In this document: positions 44,097 to 53,757 of the stretch, in pieces
How the letters are laid out: each line of letters opens with the position of its first letter
Position numbering within the stretch: the stretch's first letter is position 1
Origin: Flavobacteriaceae bacterium
GTDB taxonomy: Bacteria > Bacteroidota > Bacteroidia > Flavobacteriales > Flavobacteriaceae
Length of the DNA: 64,000 nucleotides
Assembly: GCA_014238425.1 (NCBI GenBank)
Contig: JABABD010000019.1
Span: 61,271-125,270 of the forward strand
Reading direction: 5' to 3'
Notes under the pieces: generated by a model
Told to the model about the DNA's origin: nothing
The model's input: the letters and a program-made list of their open reading frames with translations, nothing else
The model's database searches: none
Translations under genes and position numbers: made by a program

Positions 44097-44713
44097 TATA
44101 GAATTATTCGTGTAACTTCAAAACACTCTGCATAGTCTTTACCAATCTGTTTACCTCTTAATTTAGCTAAATCAGTAATGATATCATTGCTAAAAAACAG
44201 ACGGCTTTTCTGTGATTCAAATGAATTGATAGAGGCTTGTTTAGCTTCTACATTTGCTTCATCTAGCTCAATAAAAAGATCCATATTGAAGGACATGCTA
44301 TTCCATGGTAATTCGTACCCCAATATTGTTGAGAACTTAAATGCTCTTCTTGCTTCTTGATGTGCTACTTGGTGTGATTGATGAATGTCTTGACTATTTG
44401 GAACAAATACAATATCTGGCTTTAAAGCCATGTTTGTATCATAGAATAATTGAAGAATTTCCATTCTATCTTTAAAGAGATCCCTGGGATCATAATCTTT
44501 TAATGTCATTCTATTTCTTGAAAACCCAAGATGTTCAGCACTTTTCCAAAACTCTTCCATAAAAGAATCACGCTCAACTAAAGGTGGCATCGACAACCCT
44601 AAATAGTGAATTTCGTTATCATCTTTGAGTTTATGAATGGTTCCACCAACACCTAATTCAATATCATCTAAATGCGGTGCAATTGCCAATATCTTTTTTC
44701 CTCTAATAATCAT
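44096..44713 (-). CDS. PIG-L-family N-deacetylase
   Basis: A 205-residue zinc deacetylase. It has A-P-H-L-D-D-I-E-L-G (the P-H-x-D-D zinc and catalytic motif) near residue 13 and H-Q-S-H-Q-V near 113. The family removes N-acetyl groups from sugars. Next to WbqC and a GNAT it could form a deacetylate/re-acylate module for one sugar of the polymer. No signal peptide, so it acts on a cytosolic precursor. Confidence 0.9.
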   Translation of the reverse strand: MIIRGKKILAIAPHLDDIELGVGGTIHKLKDDNEIHYLGLSMPPLVERDSFMEEFWKSAEHLGFSRNRMTLKDYDPRDLFKDRMEILQLFYDTNMALKPDIVFVPNSQDIHQSHQVAHQEARRAFKFSTILGYELPWNSMSFNMDLFIELDEANVEAKQASINSFESQKSRLFFSNDIITDLAKLRGKQIGKDYAECFEVTRIIL

Positions 44714-44714
44714 G

Positions 44715-45710
44715 TTATCTTTCTATTTTAGGCTTACTGAACAACAATCCAATCCATCCTACAAATCTACCTATGCTTTCAGTAAAGGCCTTTTTTTTGT
44801 CTTTGGTAGTAAATATATTTAAAAATCGAAGTTTTAGTAAGAGAATCACGATTAAATTCCATTTGACCTTAGCCTTAAAACTCGGTTTAGGATACTTTAA
44901 TCTCCATATATACCATCCATTTCTGGTGACCATTTTACCGTATTCAAACCGATTGGGCCTTCCACTATCATCATGATAATGATGCAATTTAGCCGCAGTA
45001 TTGACATATAAATCTCCTAATTTAGATGCTCTCAAACAGAAATCAGAATCTTCATAAAGCCCATAGCCCTTAAAATATTCAGAAAATTGAATGTTATTAA
45101 AAAGTGTATTCCTAAACGAGGAAACGCCTCCCATAAAATGTTCTACTCTGTAAATCTTATTTGAAGGTGGCAAAAAACTAATAGATAATCCGTTTGAGAA
45201 TTCTGGCATCACTCCTGGTGATTTATCACTTAACAAACCAAGTCTTTTTCTTAGTACATTTCTAGAACCTAAAGATCTTGCATATCCATCAAATTCATAC
45301 TCATCATATCTAGGATGTTCATTGTTATTAATCTCTCTCCAGCTAACATCCTCAATAATATAACCTCCAACACCTATGGCTTCAGGGTGTTCATCGTAAG
45401 TACTAATAAGCTCTTCAAAATAGGTAGGTGTTAATATAATATCATCGTCCAAAAAACAAACGATGTCTTTAGATGCCTTTTCTATTCCAAAATTTCGTTG
45501 TTTTGTTAATCCTCTTTGATTCTCATCGATTAAATAATATTCTAAATTCTCATACCTGCCATCTTTTAAAATGTCTTTGGTATTAGTATTAGTAGATCCG
45601 TCGACAATAATAATCTGATCTGGATATTTGATCTGACTCTTCACAGAATCAAGAAGATCAGATACAGGCTTAGGCCTCATGTATGTACATATAATGAGAC
45701 TAAATTGCAT
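44715..45710 (-). CDS. Glycosyltransferase family 2
   Basis: A 331-residue GT-A enzyme. It begins F-S-L-I-I-C-T-Y-M-R-P-K-P and has an F-L-D-D-D-I-I-L metal-binding D-x-D segment. A C-terminal basic segment (~285-331) may be membrane-associating. It overlaps the next upstream gene by 11 bases. Donor unknown. Confidence 0.88.
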   Translation of the reverse strand: MQFSLIICTYMRPKPVSDLLDSVKSQIKYPDQIIIVDGSTNTNTKDILKDGRYENLEYYLIDENQRGLTKQRNFGIEKASKDIVCFLDDDIILTPTYFEELISTYDEHPEAIGVGGYIIEDVSWREINNNEHPRYDEYEFDGYARSLGSRNVLRKRLGLLSDKSPGVMPEFSNGLSISFLPPSNKIYRVEHFMGGVSSFRNTLFNNIQFSEYFKGYGLYEDSDFCLRASKLGDLYVNTAAKLHHYHDDSGRPNRFEYGKMVTRNGWYIWRLKYPKPSFKAKVKWNLIVILLLKLRFLNIFTTKDKKKAFTESIGRFVGWIGLLFSKPKIER

Positions 45711-47256
45711 CAGGATTATATTTATTGATTAAATATTTTGCCCAATGTAAACTCCTATTCCATCTTTTTTTCATACTTGAAACATATGAAAATGGGTTTC
45801 TAATGCCTTGAGCCTTGTAAAATTTAAAAAACAATATCGTCTTATATCCTAACAATTGTTCTCTGGTAGTATGCTTTAATCTATGCGCCAACACCATTGG
45901 TGATGGTTTAGGTTGGACACCTTCATTATCCCATGGCAATTTCATTTTGGCTCTAAACCCGCCAACTGGGGCTTTAAGATGCAAAATTTCGCTATTCGGA
46001 TAAAATATGATGTCAGTTCCTTTATTTCGAATTTTCATACCGAAGTCACTATCTTCTCCAAACCCAAATTCATGTTCCATTCCAAATGCAATGCCTTTGA
46101 TAACAGACGTCTTCACAAAACTGCTATTGGTACTAAACGCGTACCACTGTATTGGGAAAGTTTGTGATAATTCTTCATCTTTTCTTAAGCTTGCCATATT
46201 TAACGCAGAGACACCATATTGATTAATGAACTTAAAAGCATTTTCTATTAAAGTTGTTGTCAATCTAATATCATCATCTGCTAAGAACACCCATGGAGAG
46301 CTAATTTTTTTTAATGCAATATTCCTAGCATTACAAGCACCTAACTGATGAATGAACGTATGATCGATTTCAAATGGCCACTCTTGATCATAAATATAGT
46401 TAAGTTCAGTTTCAGAATCTGGCAATCCATTTTGCTCAACGATAATTACTTTTTTAGGCAATATCGTATGTTTAGACAAATCCAACAACACATCTTTTAG
46501 AACTTCAGCACGTCCCAACGTAGGTATCAAGACATCATAAGAAGAATTTAAATCATCAAATGTATGAGTCGACCTTATTTCAATACCTGAAAAATCAATA
46601 GTGTCTTTTGAAAATTTTGGAGTCACGAACGCCTTTATCAGAGGCCATATTCTAAATCTTGTTTCATACACCAAATAATCAAAGAACAATATAAAAATCC
46701 ATCGTTGTCTATAATGATTTTTCACAAAAGACAACAGGCCTTTTTGCTCAGGTTTTTCAAGATCTGGAAATTCTTGAGACAATAATTTGGGTTCGGAATA
46801 ACAAAACAAGCCTTTTTTAATTGCTTGTTTCGACAAATGATTCAAAAATTGATCAAAAGAGAGATTATGATCTGGCAACTTTTCAAACGGTAGTAATGCC
46901 TTTGCATGAATTCCACCAATATCACTGGACATTAACCAAGTGGGGTACGTCACATTATACTTTACATTTAGATATGTTGAATCTTCAACATATCCAATGG
47001 CACTAGGTACTGCATATGCTTTTGAAGTAGAAAACGAAGCCATTATTAAATCATGATGGAAAATCGTCTTTAAAAACTTATGATTAACATGGTTTTCAAG
47101 TTTATTATGACACCATCCTATGCATTCATTGGGATTCTCTTTTCCTAATTGATAAAGTGTTTTCTGAATAGTTGCATCACTAACTGAGCGTTCTTGATTA
47201 TTTATAAAATCAAAAACCTTAGTTACTTTTTTTCTATCATGGAAAATAATGATCAT
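45700..47256 (-). CDS. Glycosyltransferase family 2 with an unrecognised N-terminal domain
   Basis: A 518-residue protein. The C-terminal half (~235-420) is GT-A family 2: Y-D-V-L-I-P-T-L-G-R near the start, V-F-L-A-D-D-D-I-R as the D-x-D site, and a G-E-D-S-D-F-G segment. The first ~235 residues have no fold I recognise and include a conserved-looking W-C-H-N-K-L-E-N-H-V region and several aromatics. Such proteins are often bifunctional (two transferases, or transferase plus modification enzyme), so the N-terminal part is worth study. It overlaps the gene upstream by 4 bases. Confidence 0.8.
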   Translation of the reverse strand: MIIIFHDRKKVTKVFDFINNQERSVSDATIQKTLYQLGKENPNECIGWCHNKLENHVNHKFLKTIFHHDLIMASFSTSKAYAVPSAIGYVEDSTYLNVKYNVTYPTWLMSSDIGGIHAKALLPFEKLPDHNLSFDQFLNHLSKQAIKKGLFCYSEPKLLSQEFPDLEKPEQKGLLSFVKNHYRQRWIFILFFDYLVYETRFRIWPLIKAFVTPKFSKDTIDFSGIEIRSTHTFDDLNSSYDVLIPTLGRAEVLKDVLLDLSKHTILPKKVIIVEQNGLPDSETELNYIYDQEWPFEIDHTFIHQLGACNARNIALKKISSPWVFLADDDIRLTTTLIENAFKFINQYGVSALNMASLRKDEELSQTFPIQWYAFSTNSSFVKTSVIKGIAFGMEHEFGFGEDSDFGMKIRNKGTDIIFYPNSEILHLKAPVGGFRAKMKLPWDNEGVQPKPSPMVLAHRLKHTTREQLLGYKTILFFKFYKAQGIRNPFSYVSSMKKRWNRSLHWAKYLINKYNPDAI

Positions 47257-48653
47257 TTTTCTTTCTTGGCTATTCTTTCAAGTTCTTCCCAAACATTCTT
47301 AGAGGCAGTTTTAGGGTGATTTATAATCACATCAAACCAATTTTTAGCATGTTTTAATGTCTCTTTATTATTTTTAGATATGGCATTCTCAATAACATCA
47401 GCTATGCCATCTTTAGCATTTAACCAATACACAGCTTTCTTGTCTGGCATGGATTGAAAATGTACATATTTATAAATATGTTCGATATTCCATGTAGCAT
47501 GGTTTCTTTCTTCACTATCATAATTAATAAATGCGCAAGGATTTTCATGACATACATAGTCAAAAACCATAGATGATCCAACATTTATTACTAAATCTGT
47601 ATGTTTAGCTGTATTAACTAAAAGCTCTGTATCAGCTTTAGTTGGCATGATAGCATTCCACATACTCCCAGCTTGTTGCCATTTAGGAGATATTGGTATT
47701 ATAATATCTTTATACGCTTCGATGACAGAGTTATATCTATCGGAAAAATCAACAGGGCATCTTCTAAAAATAATAGCAATGTTATACCCTTTATTATTTA
47801 AATCCTTTACCGCTTGTGCTGTGTCTTGTAAATAATAGGGGTCATTAGGTGATGTTGTGACATCGTCTCCAGAAAAACAAATATAATTCTTGTCTAAGCT
47901 TAGATTGTATTCTTTAAAAAATTCTTCTTTGGTTTTTTTATAGTCATCATTAAAATGGCCTTCAAATTGAGGTGTTCCAGTAATAATCACGCGCTTTTCA
48001 TTTATGCCTGGATAATAAAATAAAAGCTCATTTTTCATGTGTTTACTCCATACCAAATAATAATCGGCCTCCACAACAATGGTCGCTTTAGGTAGATTAT
48101 CCCAAGAAAAGATAAAACATGCTGTTGGAATATTAAGGCTTTTTGCGGCTTCAATTGGGGCGATAGCTGTTGATGGCCTTTGATTCGTACAAAAAACAAC
48201 CGAAGGTGTTTCTTTTTCCAGAACCTCAAGACACTCTTGATAATATGCTGTACTTTTTTCTAAATCTATAATCTTCTTTCGAACACGCTTTAATCCTGAC
48301 TGAGAACTATACATTTTAGAATACAGTGCGGTCAATATGTTTTTTACCGCGTTATTGAAGGTGTTGTATTTCTTGGGAAACTTATAGCTATTATAAACTG
48401 GATCTTCGGTTCTTTTGATATTTAAACGTAATTCAATATTCTTTCGGGTATTTTTATAAACCTCGGTTAGTTTATGATGCTTTGGGTGTGGTGCTTTTAA
48501 CTCATTATAACCCATTGATTTAATATCAAAAGGTGTTAAGTTCCAAAAGACCAATTCATGCCCTAACTCCTTCGCAACATCATTAAAAGATGAGTAGGCA
48601 AAATTTCTCAGTCCAATGCCGTCAGGTAACAAAACAAAATATTTTTCTTTCAT
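47253..48653 (-). CDS. Unclassified GT-B-like transferase in the sialic-acid segment
   Basis: A 466-residue soluble protein of no family I can name. It starts K-Y-F-V-L-L-P-D-G-I-G-L-R-N-F, has a middle D-N-L-P-K-A-T segment and W-S-K-H-M-K-N-E, and a late I-N-V-G-S-S-M-V-F-D-Y-V-C-H-E-N-P with the G-S-S motif used by many GT-B donor domains. Some GT-B sialyltransferases and glycerophosphotransferases share such a motif. Because neuA, neuB and neuC lie two genes upstream and no known sialyltransferase family is evident, it is a candidate for the sialic acid transferase. That is inference from position and a motif. Confidence 0.6.
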   Translation of the reverse strand: MKEKYFVLLPDGIGLRNFAYSSFNDVAKELGHELVFWNLTPFDIKSMGYNELKAPHPKHHKLTEVYKNTRKNIELRLNIKRTEDPVYNSYKFPKKYNTFNNAVKNILTALYSKMYSSQSGLKRVRKKIIDLEKSTAYYQECLEVLEKETPSVVFCTNQRPSTAIAPIEAAKSLNIPTACFIFSWDNLPKATIVVEADYYLVWSKHMKNELLFYYPGINEKRVIITGTPQFEGHFNDDYKKTKEEFFKEYNLSLDKNYICFSGDDVTTSPNDPYYLQDTAQAVKDLNNKGYNIAIIFRRCPVDFSDRYNSVIEAYKDIIIPISPKWQQAGSMWNAIMPTKADTELLVNTAKHTDLVINVGSSMVFDYVCHENPCAFINYDSEERNHATWNIEHIYKYVHFQSMPDKKAVYWLNAKDGIADVIENAISKNNKETLKHAKNWFDVIINHPKTASKNVWEELERIAKKEK

Positions 48654-48655
48654 TA

Positions 48656-49792
48656 CTACACAATCAATGATTTATAAAATTCTCGATTTTGTCGTGTTAT
48701 CTCTTCTGTAGAAAAATGCTTGATAACTCTTTGTCTACCTACTTTTCCCATTTGTTCGCTTAGATCAGGATTAGCTAATAATGATACAATTCGATCAGCA
48801 TATTCTTTATGGTTTCTTGGATCTACAGTAAAGCCAGTCTCTCCATCTACCATTAGTTCTTTTGCCCAACCAACATCCGAAGACACTAAAGCTTTCTCCA
48901 TGGCCAAAGTTTCTAGCCATGTCATTGGGAATGCTTCAGCAAAACTTGGCAATACAATAACATTAGCCTCTGCAATGTGCTGTTTAACCTCATGATAAGG
49001 AACAGCTCTTAGGTAATTCACCCTTTCTTTTGCAGTATCGTTTAAATCATCCATCAGCAATTCTAATGTAGATCGTTTTTCAAAAATATCGACATTATCA
49101 TTTCCAATAAGTAAAAGTCTGGCGTCGCTAAACTGCTCAACAACTTCATTAAAGATATGAGCTAATTCTAACACTCCTTTTTTCCTTACTAGTGTCCCAA
49201 AATATAATATCTGTCCTTTTTTTATAGTGGCGTCCAATGGTGAAAAATCTGATACATTAATACAATTATGTATCGTAATGATATCTCGTTTCAAATTGAA
49301 AACTTGATTAGTCAATTCTCCAGTAAATGTACTTACAGATACAATTCTATCTGCATTTTTCAAGGCTAGTTTTTCAAAAATATAGTTCTTGAATTTTTGT
49401 TTCCGTCCATCTAAATGGCAAAAATAACCATCGCTCCCGTTAAGCCTGATCACCAAGGGTACTGAAAATTTCATGAATGCCGTTATGCCCGTCCAGTCTG
49501 GGGCTTCAAGAATTTGAATATTAGATTTACGAACATGCGCTTCAACGTACTTATTTATTTGCTTTCTCGTAAAGTACCATTGCGCAAAAGGTTTCTTTTT
49601 AGCTTTTATAGCATGTATTTCTACATCTCCATCAGTCAGAACATCATCAAAAGTTTGATTGACGACAAAAACTGTTACTTTAACGCCTTCTTTTGTTAAA
49701 CTAGTTGCCAAATTCTTAATGCTCGTCCCTAGCCCACCTGACTTAGAGAGTATTTCATATGGGTATTCTGGTGTTATAAATCCTACGTGCAT
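48656..49792 (-). CDS. Glycosyltransferase family 4
   Basis: A 378-residue GT-B enzyme with P-E-Y-P-Y-E-I-L-S-K-S-G-G-L-G at the N-terminus (acceptor side) and the donor motif M-T-W-L-E-T-L-A-M-E-K at the C-terminus. It follows neuC by 17 bases on the same strand. Donor unknown. Confidence 0.92.
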   Translation of the reverse strand: MHVGFITPEYPYEILSKSGGLGTSIKNLATSLTKEGVKVTVFVVNQTFDDVLTDGDVEIHAIKAKKKPFAQWYFTRKQINKYVEAHVRKSNIQILEAPDWTGITAFMKFSVPLVIRLNGSDGYFCHLDGRKQKFKNYIFEKLALKNADRIVSVSTFTGELTNQVFNLKRDIITIHNCINVSDFSPLDATIKKGQILYFGTLVRKKGVLELAHIFNEVVEQFSDARLLLIGNDNVDIFEKRSTLELLMDDLNDTAKERVNYLRAVPYHEVKQHIAEANVIVLPSFAEAFPMTWLETLAMEKALVSSDVGWAKELMVDGETGFTVDPRNHKEYADRIVSLLANPDLSEQMGKVGRQRVIKHFSTEEITRQNREFYKSLIV

Positions 49793-49809
49793 AGTGTCTT
49801 TTAAAAAAG

Positions 49810-50931
49810 CTATAGATCCAAGAATTGTTTTTGATTAGACAATTGCCATACTTTAATGTCGTTTAGCGTGTCTAAGAATAATTTTGCACTATTGCCTGTT
49901 CCAAAACCTACTTCTTCTTTTTGTGGTTTAGAATTCAAAGCCAATTCAATACCATTTAAAATGGTCTTTGTTGTGTAACCAGTATTAATTACAGATTCAT
50001 GATATGCTCTATTTTGTTGTCTTGTACCAATGTTTACAGCAGGAATACCATAATAAGGTGTTTCGCGAATACCAGCGCTTGAGTTCCCTATCATAAATTT
50101 ACAATGCTTAAGCAAAGTCAAAAAGTATTCGAATCTCGTCGAAGGAAAGATTCTGAATCTCGGGTGATTTTCTAGTCTACTATAGGCATTAAAGATAGCT
50201 TCAGATCCTAAATCATTATTAGGGTATATCACTACATAATTATTCGAATCTTGTAGTAACGCATCCACAAATGCATCAGCATACACCTGCATATTATCAA
50301 ATTCAGTTGTTACAGGATGAAACATGGCAATGGCATAATCTTCAAAATTGATATCGTAATAAGACTTAGCAATCTCTACACTTGGTAGCGTGTCAGAGAA
50401 CATGATATCGATATCTGGAGAGCCAATAACAAAAATTGAAGCCTCTAATTCTCCCATTTGTATGAGTCGTCTTTTTGCTAATTCGTTTGAGACGTAATGT
50501 ACATGACTCATCTTACTTGTAGAATGTCGTATAAGCTCATCAATGGTTCCAGATATTTCTCCGCCTTCAATATGGGCCACCAATATATTATTCAAAGATC
50601 CAACCAATGCTCCTGCCAATGCTTCAACACGATCACCATGAACCACTATTAGGTCTGGTTTTATACGATTAACATATGATGAAAAACCTTCAACGGTTTT
50701 TGCTAAAGTCAAATCCATAGAGGCCTCACTCGTGTGATTTATAAACGGGTAGATATTCTTAAACCCACATTTTTCTATTTCAATTACTGTATTGCCATAT
50801 TTTTCGATCATATGCATACCTGTAGCAAAAATATGTGGCTGGTATGCGGTATCATCTTGAAGAATCTGCAATAGAGATTTAATCTTTCCAAAGTCTGCTC
50901 TTGTACCCGTAAGAAATACTATTTGCTTCAT
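49810..50931 (-). CDS. neuC: UDP-N-acetylglucosamine 2-epimerase, hydrolysing (NeuC)
   Basis: A 373-residue enzyme converting UDP-GlcNAc to ManNAc and UDP, the first committed step of bacterial sialic acid synthesis. It shows T-G-T-R-A-D-F-G-K at the N-terminus, H-G-D-R-V-E-A-L-A in the middle and the later G-N-S-S-A-G-I-R-E-T donor-binding segment. The length and the D-F-G-K variant fit NeuC rather than WecB. It is contiguous with neuB (stop and start are adjacent). A LegG-type epimerase for legionaminic acid is the main alternative. Confidence 0.9.
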   Translation of the reverse strand: MKQIVFLTGTRADFGKIKSLLQILQDDTAYQPHIFATGMHMIEKYGNTVIEIEKCGFKNIYPFINHTSEASMDLTLAKTVEGFSSYVNRIKPDLIVVHGDRVEALAGALVGSLNNILVAHIEGGEISGTIDELIRHSTSKMSHVHYVSNELAKRRLIQMGELEASIFVIGSPDIDIMFSDTLPSVEIAKSYYDINFEDYAIAMFHPVTTEFDNMQVYADAFVDALLQDSNNYVVIYPNNDLGSEAIFNAYSRLENHPRFRIFPSTRFEYFLTLLKHCKFMIGNSSAGIRETPYYGIPAVNIGTRQQNRAYHESVINTGYTTKTILNGIELALNSKPQKEEVGFGTGNSAKLFLDTLNDIKVWQLSNQKQFLDL

Positions 50932-51975
50932 TTATTCTATATCATTCCAAGTTAATTGTTCATCATTTGCGATATTATTCTTTGCCTTTTTTCCTAGGAT
51001 TGCATTAAACTCTTCAGCAAGAATTTCGCCCGTACCTGGCCGCTTTACCCATAAGTTTTCTTTTGAAAAAACATCTCCTGCCTTAATATCTGAAATTGCA
51101 CACACCGTAGCAAAAGCAAAATCGATGGTTACTTTTTCTTCTTTAGCTGGTTCTTTAGTGCCTCCTCGCATTTGCCATATTAAATGACTTCCTTCAATTA
51201 ACGCTTCGCAAGCTTTTTCGTCCATTGAACATATAATATCTGGTCCAGTACGTTGCATGTGATCCGTGAAATGTCTTTCCAATATCGACGCACCTAATGC
51301 TACAGCACCTAAACACGCATGATTAGTTAATGTATGATCAGAAAGCCCAAAAACTTTATCAGAAAAAACTTTATGGAGTTCAGTCATTGCTCCAAAACGC
51401 ACTAAATTAGGTGGTGTTGGATATAGATTAGTTGTATGCAACAATGCTAAATCTACATTATATTTATCAAAAATGGCAACCGCTTTTGAAACACTCTCGA
51501 TAGTGTTCATTCCTGTACTCAATATTACAGGTTTACCAAATTGGGCTATATGTTCAAGTAGTGGATAGTTGTTACATTCTCCAGAACCTATTTTATAAGC
51601 CACTACATCCATGCTCTCAAGTCTCTCTGCTGCTGCTCTAGAGAAAGGAGTGGATATAAAAATCATGCCTTGAGATTCGACATAATTTTTGAGTTCTGAT
51701 TCATCTTTTTCATTCAAAGCACAACGTTCCATAATATCATAGATGGAGACTTCTGCATTTCCTGGAATTACTTTTTTAGCAGCTCCACTCATTTCATCTT
51801 CTACAATATGCGTTTGATGCTTAACGACTTCGGCTCCCGCTCTTTTAGCGGCATCGACCATCTCTTTTGCAGCCTTTAGAGAGCCTTCATGATTTATTCC
51901 AATCTCAGCAATAACTAATGGTGGGTAATCATTTCCTATTTTTCGTCCAGAAATTTCTATAAATGGGTTGCTCAT
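50932..51975 (-). CDS. neuB: N-acetylneuraminate synthase (NeuB)
   Basis: A 347-residue enzyme condensing ManNAc with phosphoenolpyruvate to Neu5Ac. The N-terminal barrel has [21 protein letters not shown] and [10 protein letters not shown]. The C-terminal SAF (antifreeze-like) domain (~285-347) has V-K-R-P-G-T-G-E-I. The K-H-Q-T-H-I and S-G-E-C-N-N segments closely resemble my recollection of the Campylobacter jejuni NeuB1, which makes Neu5Ac. Legionaminic or pseudaminic genes (legB/legC/pse) are not visible, so Neu5Ac is the best guess. Confidence 0.9.
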   Translation of the reverse strand: MSNPFIEISGRKIGNDYPPLVIAEIGINHEGSLKAAKEMVDAAKRAGAEVVKHQTHIVEDEMSGAAKKVIPGNAEVSIYDIMERCALNEKDESELKNYVESQGMIFISTPFSRAAAERLESMDVVAYKIGSGECNNYPLLEHIAQFGKPVILSTGMNTIESVSKAVAIFDKYNVDLALLHTTNLYPTPPNLVRFGAMTELHKVFSDKVFGLSDHTLTNHACLGAVALGASILERHFTDHMQRTGPDIICSMDEKACEALIEGSHLIWQMRGGTKEPAKEEKVTIDFAFATVCAISDIKAGDVFSKENLWVKRPGTGEILAEEFNAILGKKAKNNIANDEQLTWNDIE

Positions 51976-51979
51976 GTTT

Positions 51980-52660
51980 TCAAACTCTCTTTTTTTCCTG
52001 TTCTGCTATAAAAGATGCAAAATTAAGATCTTCAGCTGTATCAATATCAACATTTGCAAATGCATGATTTACAATAAAAGGATGATTATTATTGCCAAGT
52101 ATACTTCCTTTTAAAATAAGACTTGCCTCAGTTATATATAACAATCCGTTTTCAAAATACAAAGGTTCAAGATCTTGACTCCTTTGTCCTAAAATATAAT
52201 TAAACGGTTGAAATCTATCATTCACGATCTTTCCGAATTTTTGATGATTTCTAGTGACCGTCATCAAACTATCATAATTACCATCAAGAAACTCATCATA
52301 TGCGTTAGCTAATAAATGTCTTGGCCTGAGTGGATTGGTAACCTGAAATAAAAAAACAGTGTCAAATTCTTCATCTACAACTTCTAAAACATGTTTTAGT
52401 ACATCAACCGTAGGCACCAAATCTCCTGCAAGAGCTTCAGGTCGATCAATAACCATAATCTCATTTTGCTGAGCTACCTTTTTAATTTCAATATCATCAG
52501 TAGAAACAACTATACGATCAATAATTGTCATATTATCCTTGACATACTCTAAAGTATGCTCGATTAAGGGTTTACCATTAAGAGGTAATAAGTTCTTTCC
52601 AGGCAGTCGTTTTGAACCACCTCTTGCAGGTATGATTGCTATGTTCTTGAGTTTCTTCAA
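51980..52660 (-). CDS. neuA: CMP-sialic acid synthetase (NeuA)
   Basis: A 226-residue cytidylyltransferase that activates the nonulosonic acid as its CMP derivative. It carries [15 protein letters not shown] at the N-terminus and F-Q-V-T-N-P-L-R in the middle. The start is a TTG at 52660, immediately adjacent to the upstream gene's stop; no ATG is in range. It is first of the neuA-neuB-neuC run, with gaps of 4 and 0 bases. Confidence 0.92.
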   Translation of the reverse strand: MKKLKNIAIIPARGGSKRLPGKNLLPLNGKPLIEHTLEYVKDNMTIIDRIVVSTDDIEIKKVAQQNEIMVIDRPEALAGDLVPTVDVLKHVLEVVDEEFDTVFLFQVTNPLRPRHLLANAYDEFLDGNYDSLMTVTRNHQKFGKIVNDRFQPFNYILGQRSQDLEPLYFENGLLYITEASLILKGSILGNNNHPFIVNHAFANVDIDTAEDLNFASFIAEQEKKRV

Positions 52661-53755
52661 CTAAGACAGGCTTATTTTTGCGTTTTCAATTTTTTCATTC
52701 ATCGATTTGCACCAAATGTCAATATCATATACTCCTTCTGGAAGAAGCACTTGATTTTCATTAATAGTTTTTAAAGAATCTTCAATTGCCATCATCCAAT
52801 CATTGATGAAATTTGGTCTATCAATCAATTTTCCATATTCTCCATAATTCAATACTTCTGGAATGCCTCCATTATGTGATGCAATACAAATATTACCAGA
52901 AGATAGGGCTTCAATTAAACTTAATCCAAAACCTTCTTTATTCAATGAGGGAAAAAGATAGATGGATGACGCTTGATAATATTCATGTATATTCTCATGA
53001 GGTACCTTACCAATAAATTGAACGCCATCAATATTGTCAGATCGTTTGGCTCCTATCACCCAAAGTACAATATCATTATGCTGTTTGTAAATTCTTTTCC
53101 ATACATCCAGAATCAAATCCAATCCTTTTTTCGGTCTGTCTTGAGAGCACCACAATAAAACAGTTTTTCCTTCAGCTCCTAATCTTGATTTTAATTCGAC
53201 TTTTCCTTTAGCATCAATAGGTTTGAATATTTTACGGTCAATACCATTATGCAATACTGAAAATCTACACGGTAGCGCTGTATAAAACTCTTTATGTTGC
53301 TTATAAGAATCATTAGTTAATAAAACCATTTCGTCTATACTTTCAAAAAATGGCCTTCCCTTTAAATTGTTATAAAAAGGTGGAAATCCATGATAAAAAA
53401 ATTGGATATAAAAGTTAGAGCGATTGTACTTATCTTTTAATAATATATCTAGATGATTTACAATACCAAAATTATCTACAATTTGAATGACATATTTTTC
53501 ATTAGCCTCTATAATACCTTCAAGAGCGCTAAGATGTGCTAAATACCTTTTATTAAATACTTTTCGCTTAGATTTTTCAAGGAGAGATGCCTTTACAATT
53601 GAATACTCCAGCGTATCAATATGTGTCTTAGGTTCTGGGCAAACTATATAATCTAAATTGTGATTCTTTTGAAGATAATAGTTGTACATCGTTGTCCAAC
53701 TACCGATTTTGTGATACGGTAATTCAAATTGAGATAATAAAACAACTTTGGGCAT
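52661..53755 (-). CDS. Glycosyltransferase family 4
   Basis: A 364-residue GT-B enzyme with L-L-W-C-S-Q-D-R-P-K-K-G-L-D-L at the start of its second domain and G-F-G-L-S-L-I-E-A-L-S donor motif near 275. It abuts neuA directly. Donor unknown. Confidence 0.9.
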   Translation of the reverse strand: MPKVVLLSQFELPYHKIGSWTTMYNYYLQKNHNLDYIVCPEPKTHIDTLEYSIVKASLLEKSKRKVFNKRYLAHLSALEGIIEANEKYVIQIVDNFGIVNHLDILLKDKYNRSNFYIQFFYHGFPPFYNNLKGRPFFESIDEMVLLTNDSYKQHKEFYTALPCRFSVLHNGIDRKIFKPIDAKGKVELKSRLGAEGKTVLLWCSQDRPKKGLDLILDVWKRIYKQHNDIVLWVIGAKRSDNIDGVQFIGKVPHENIHEYYQASSIYLFPSLNKEGFGLSLIEALSSGNICIASHNGGIPEVLNYGEYGKLIDRPNFINDWMMAIEDSLKTINENQVLLPEGVYDIDIWCKSMNEKIENAKISLS

Positions 53756-53757
53756 AG

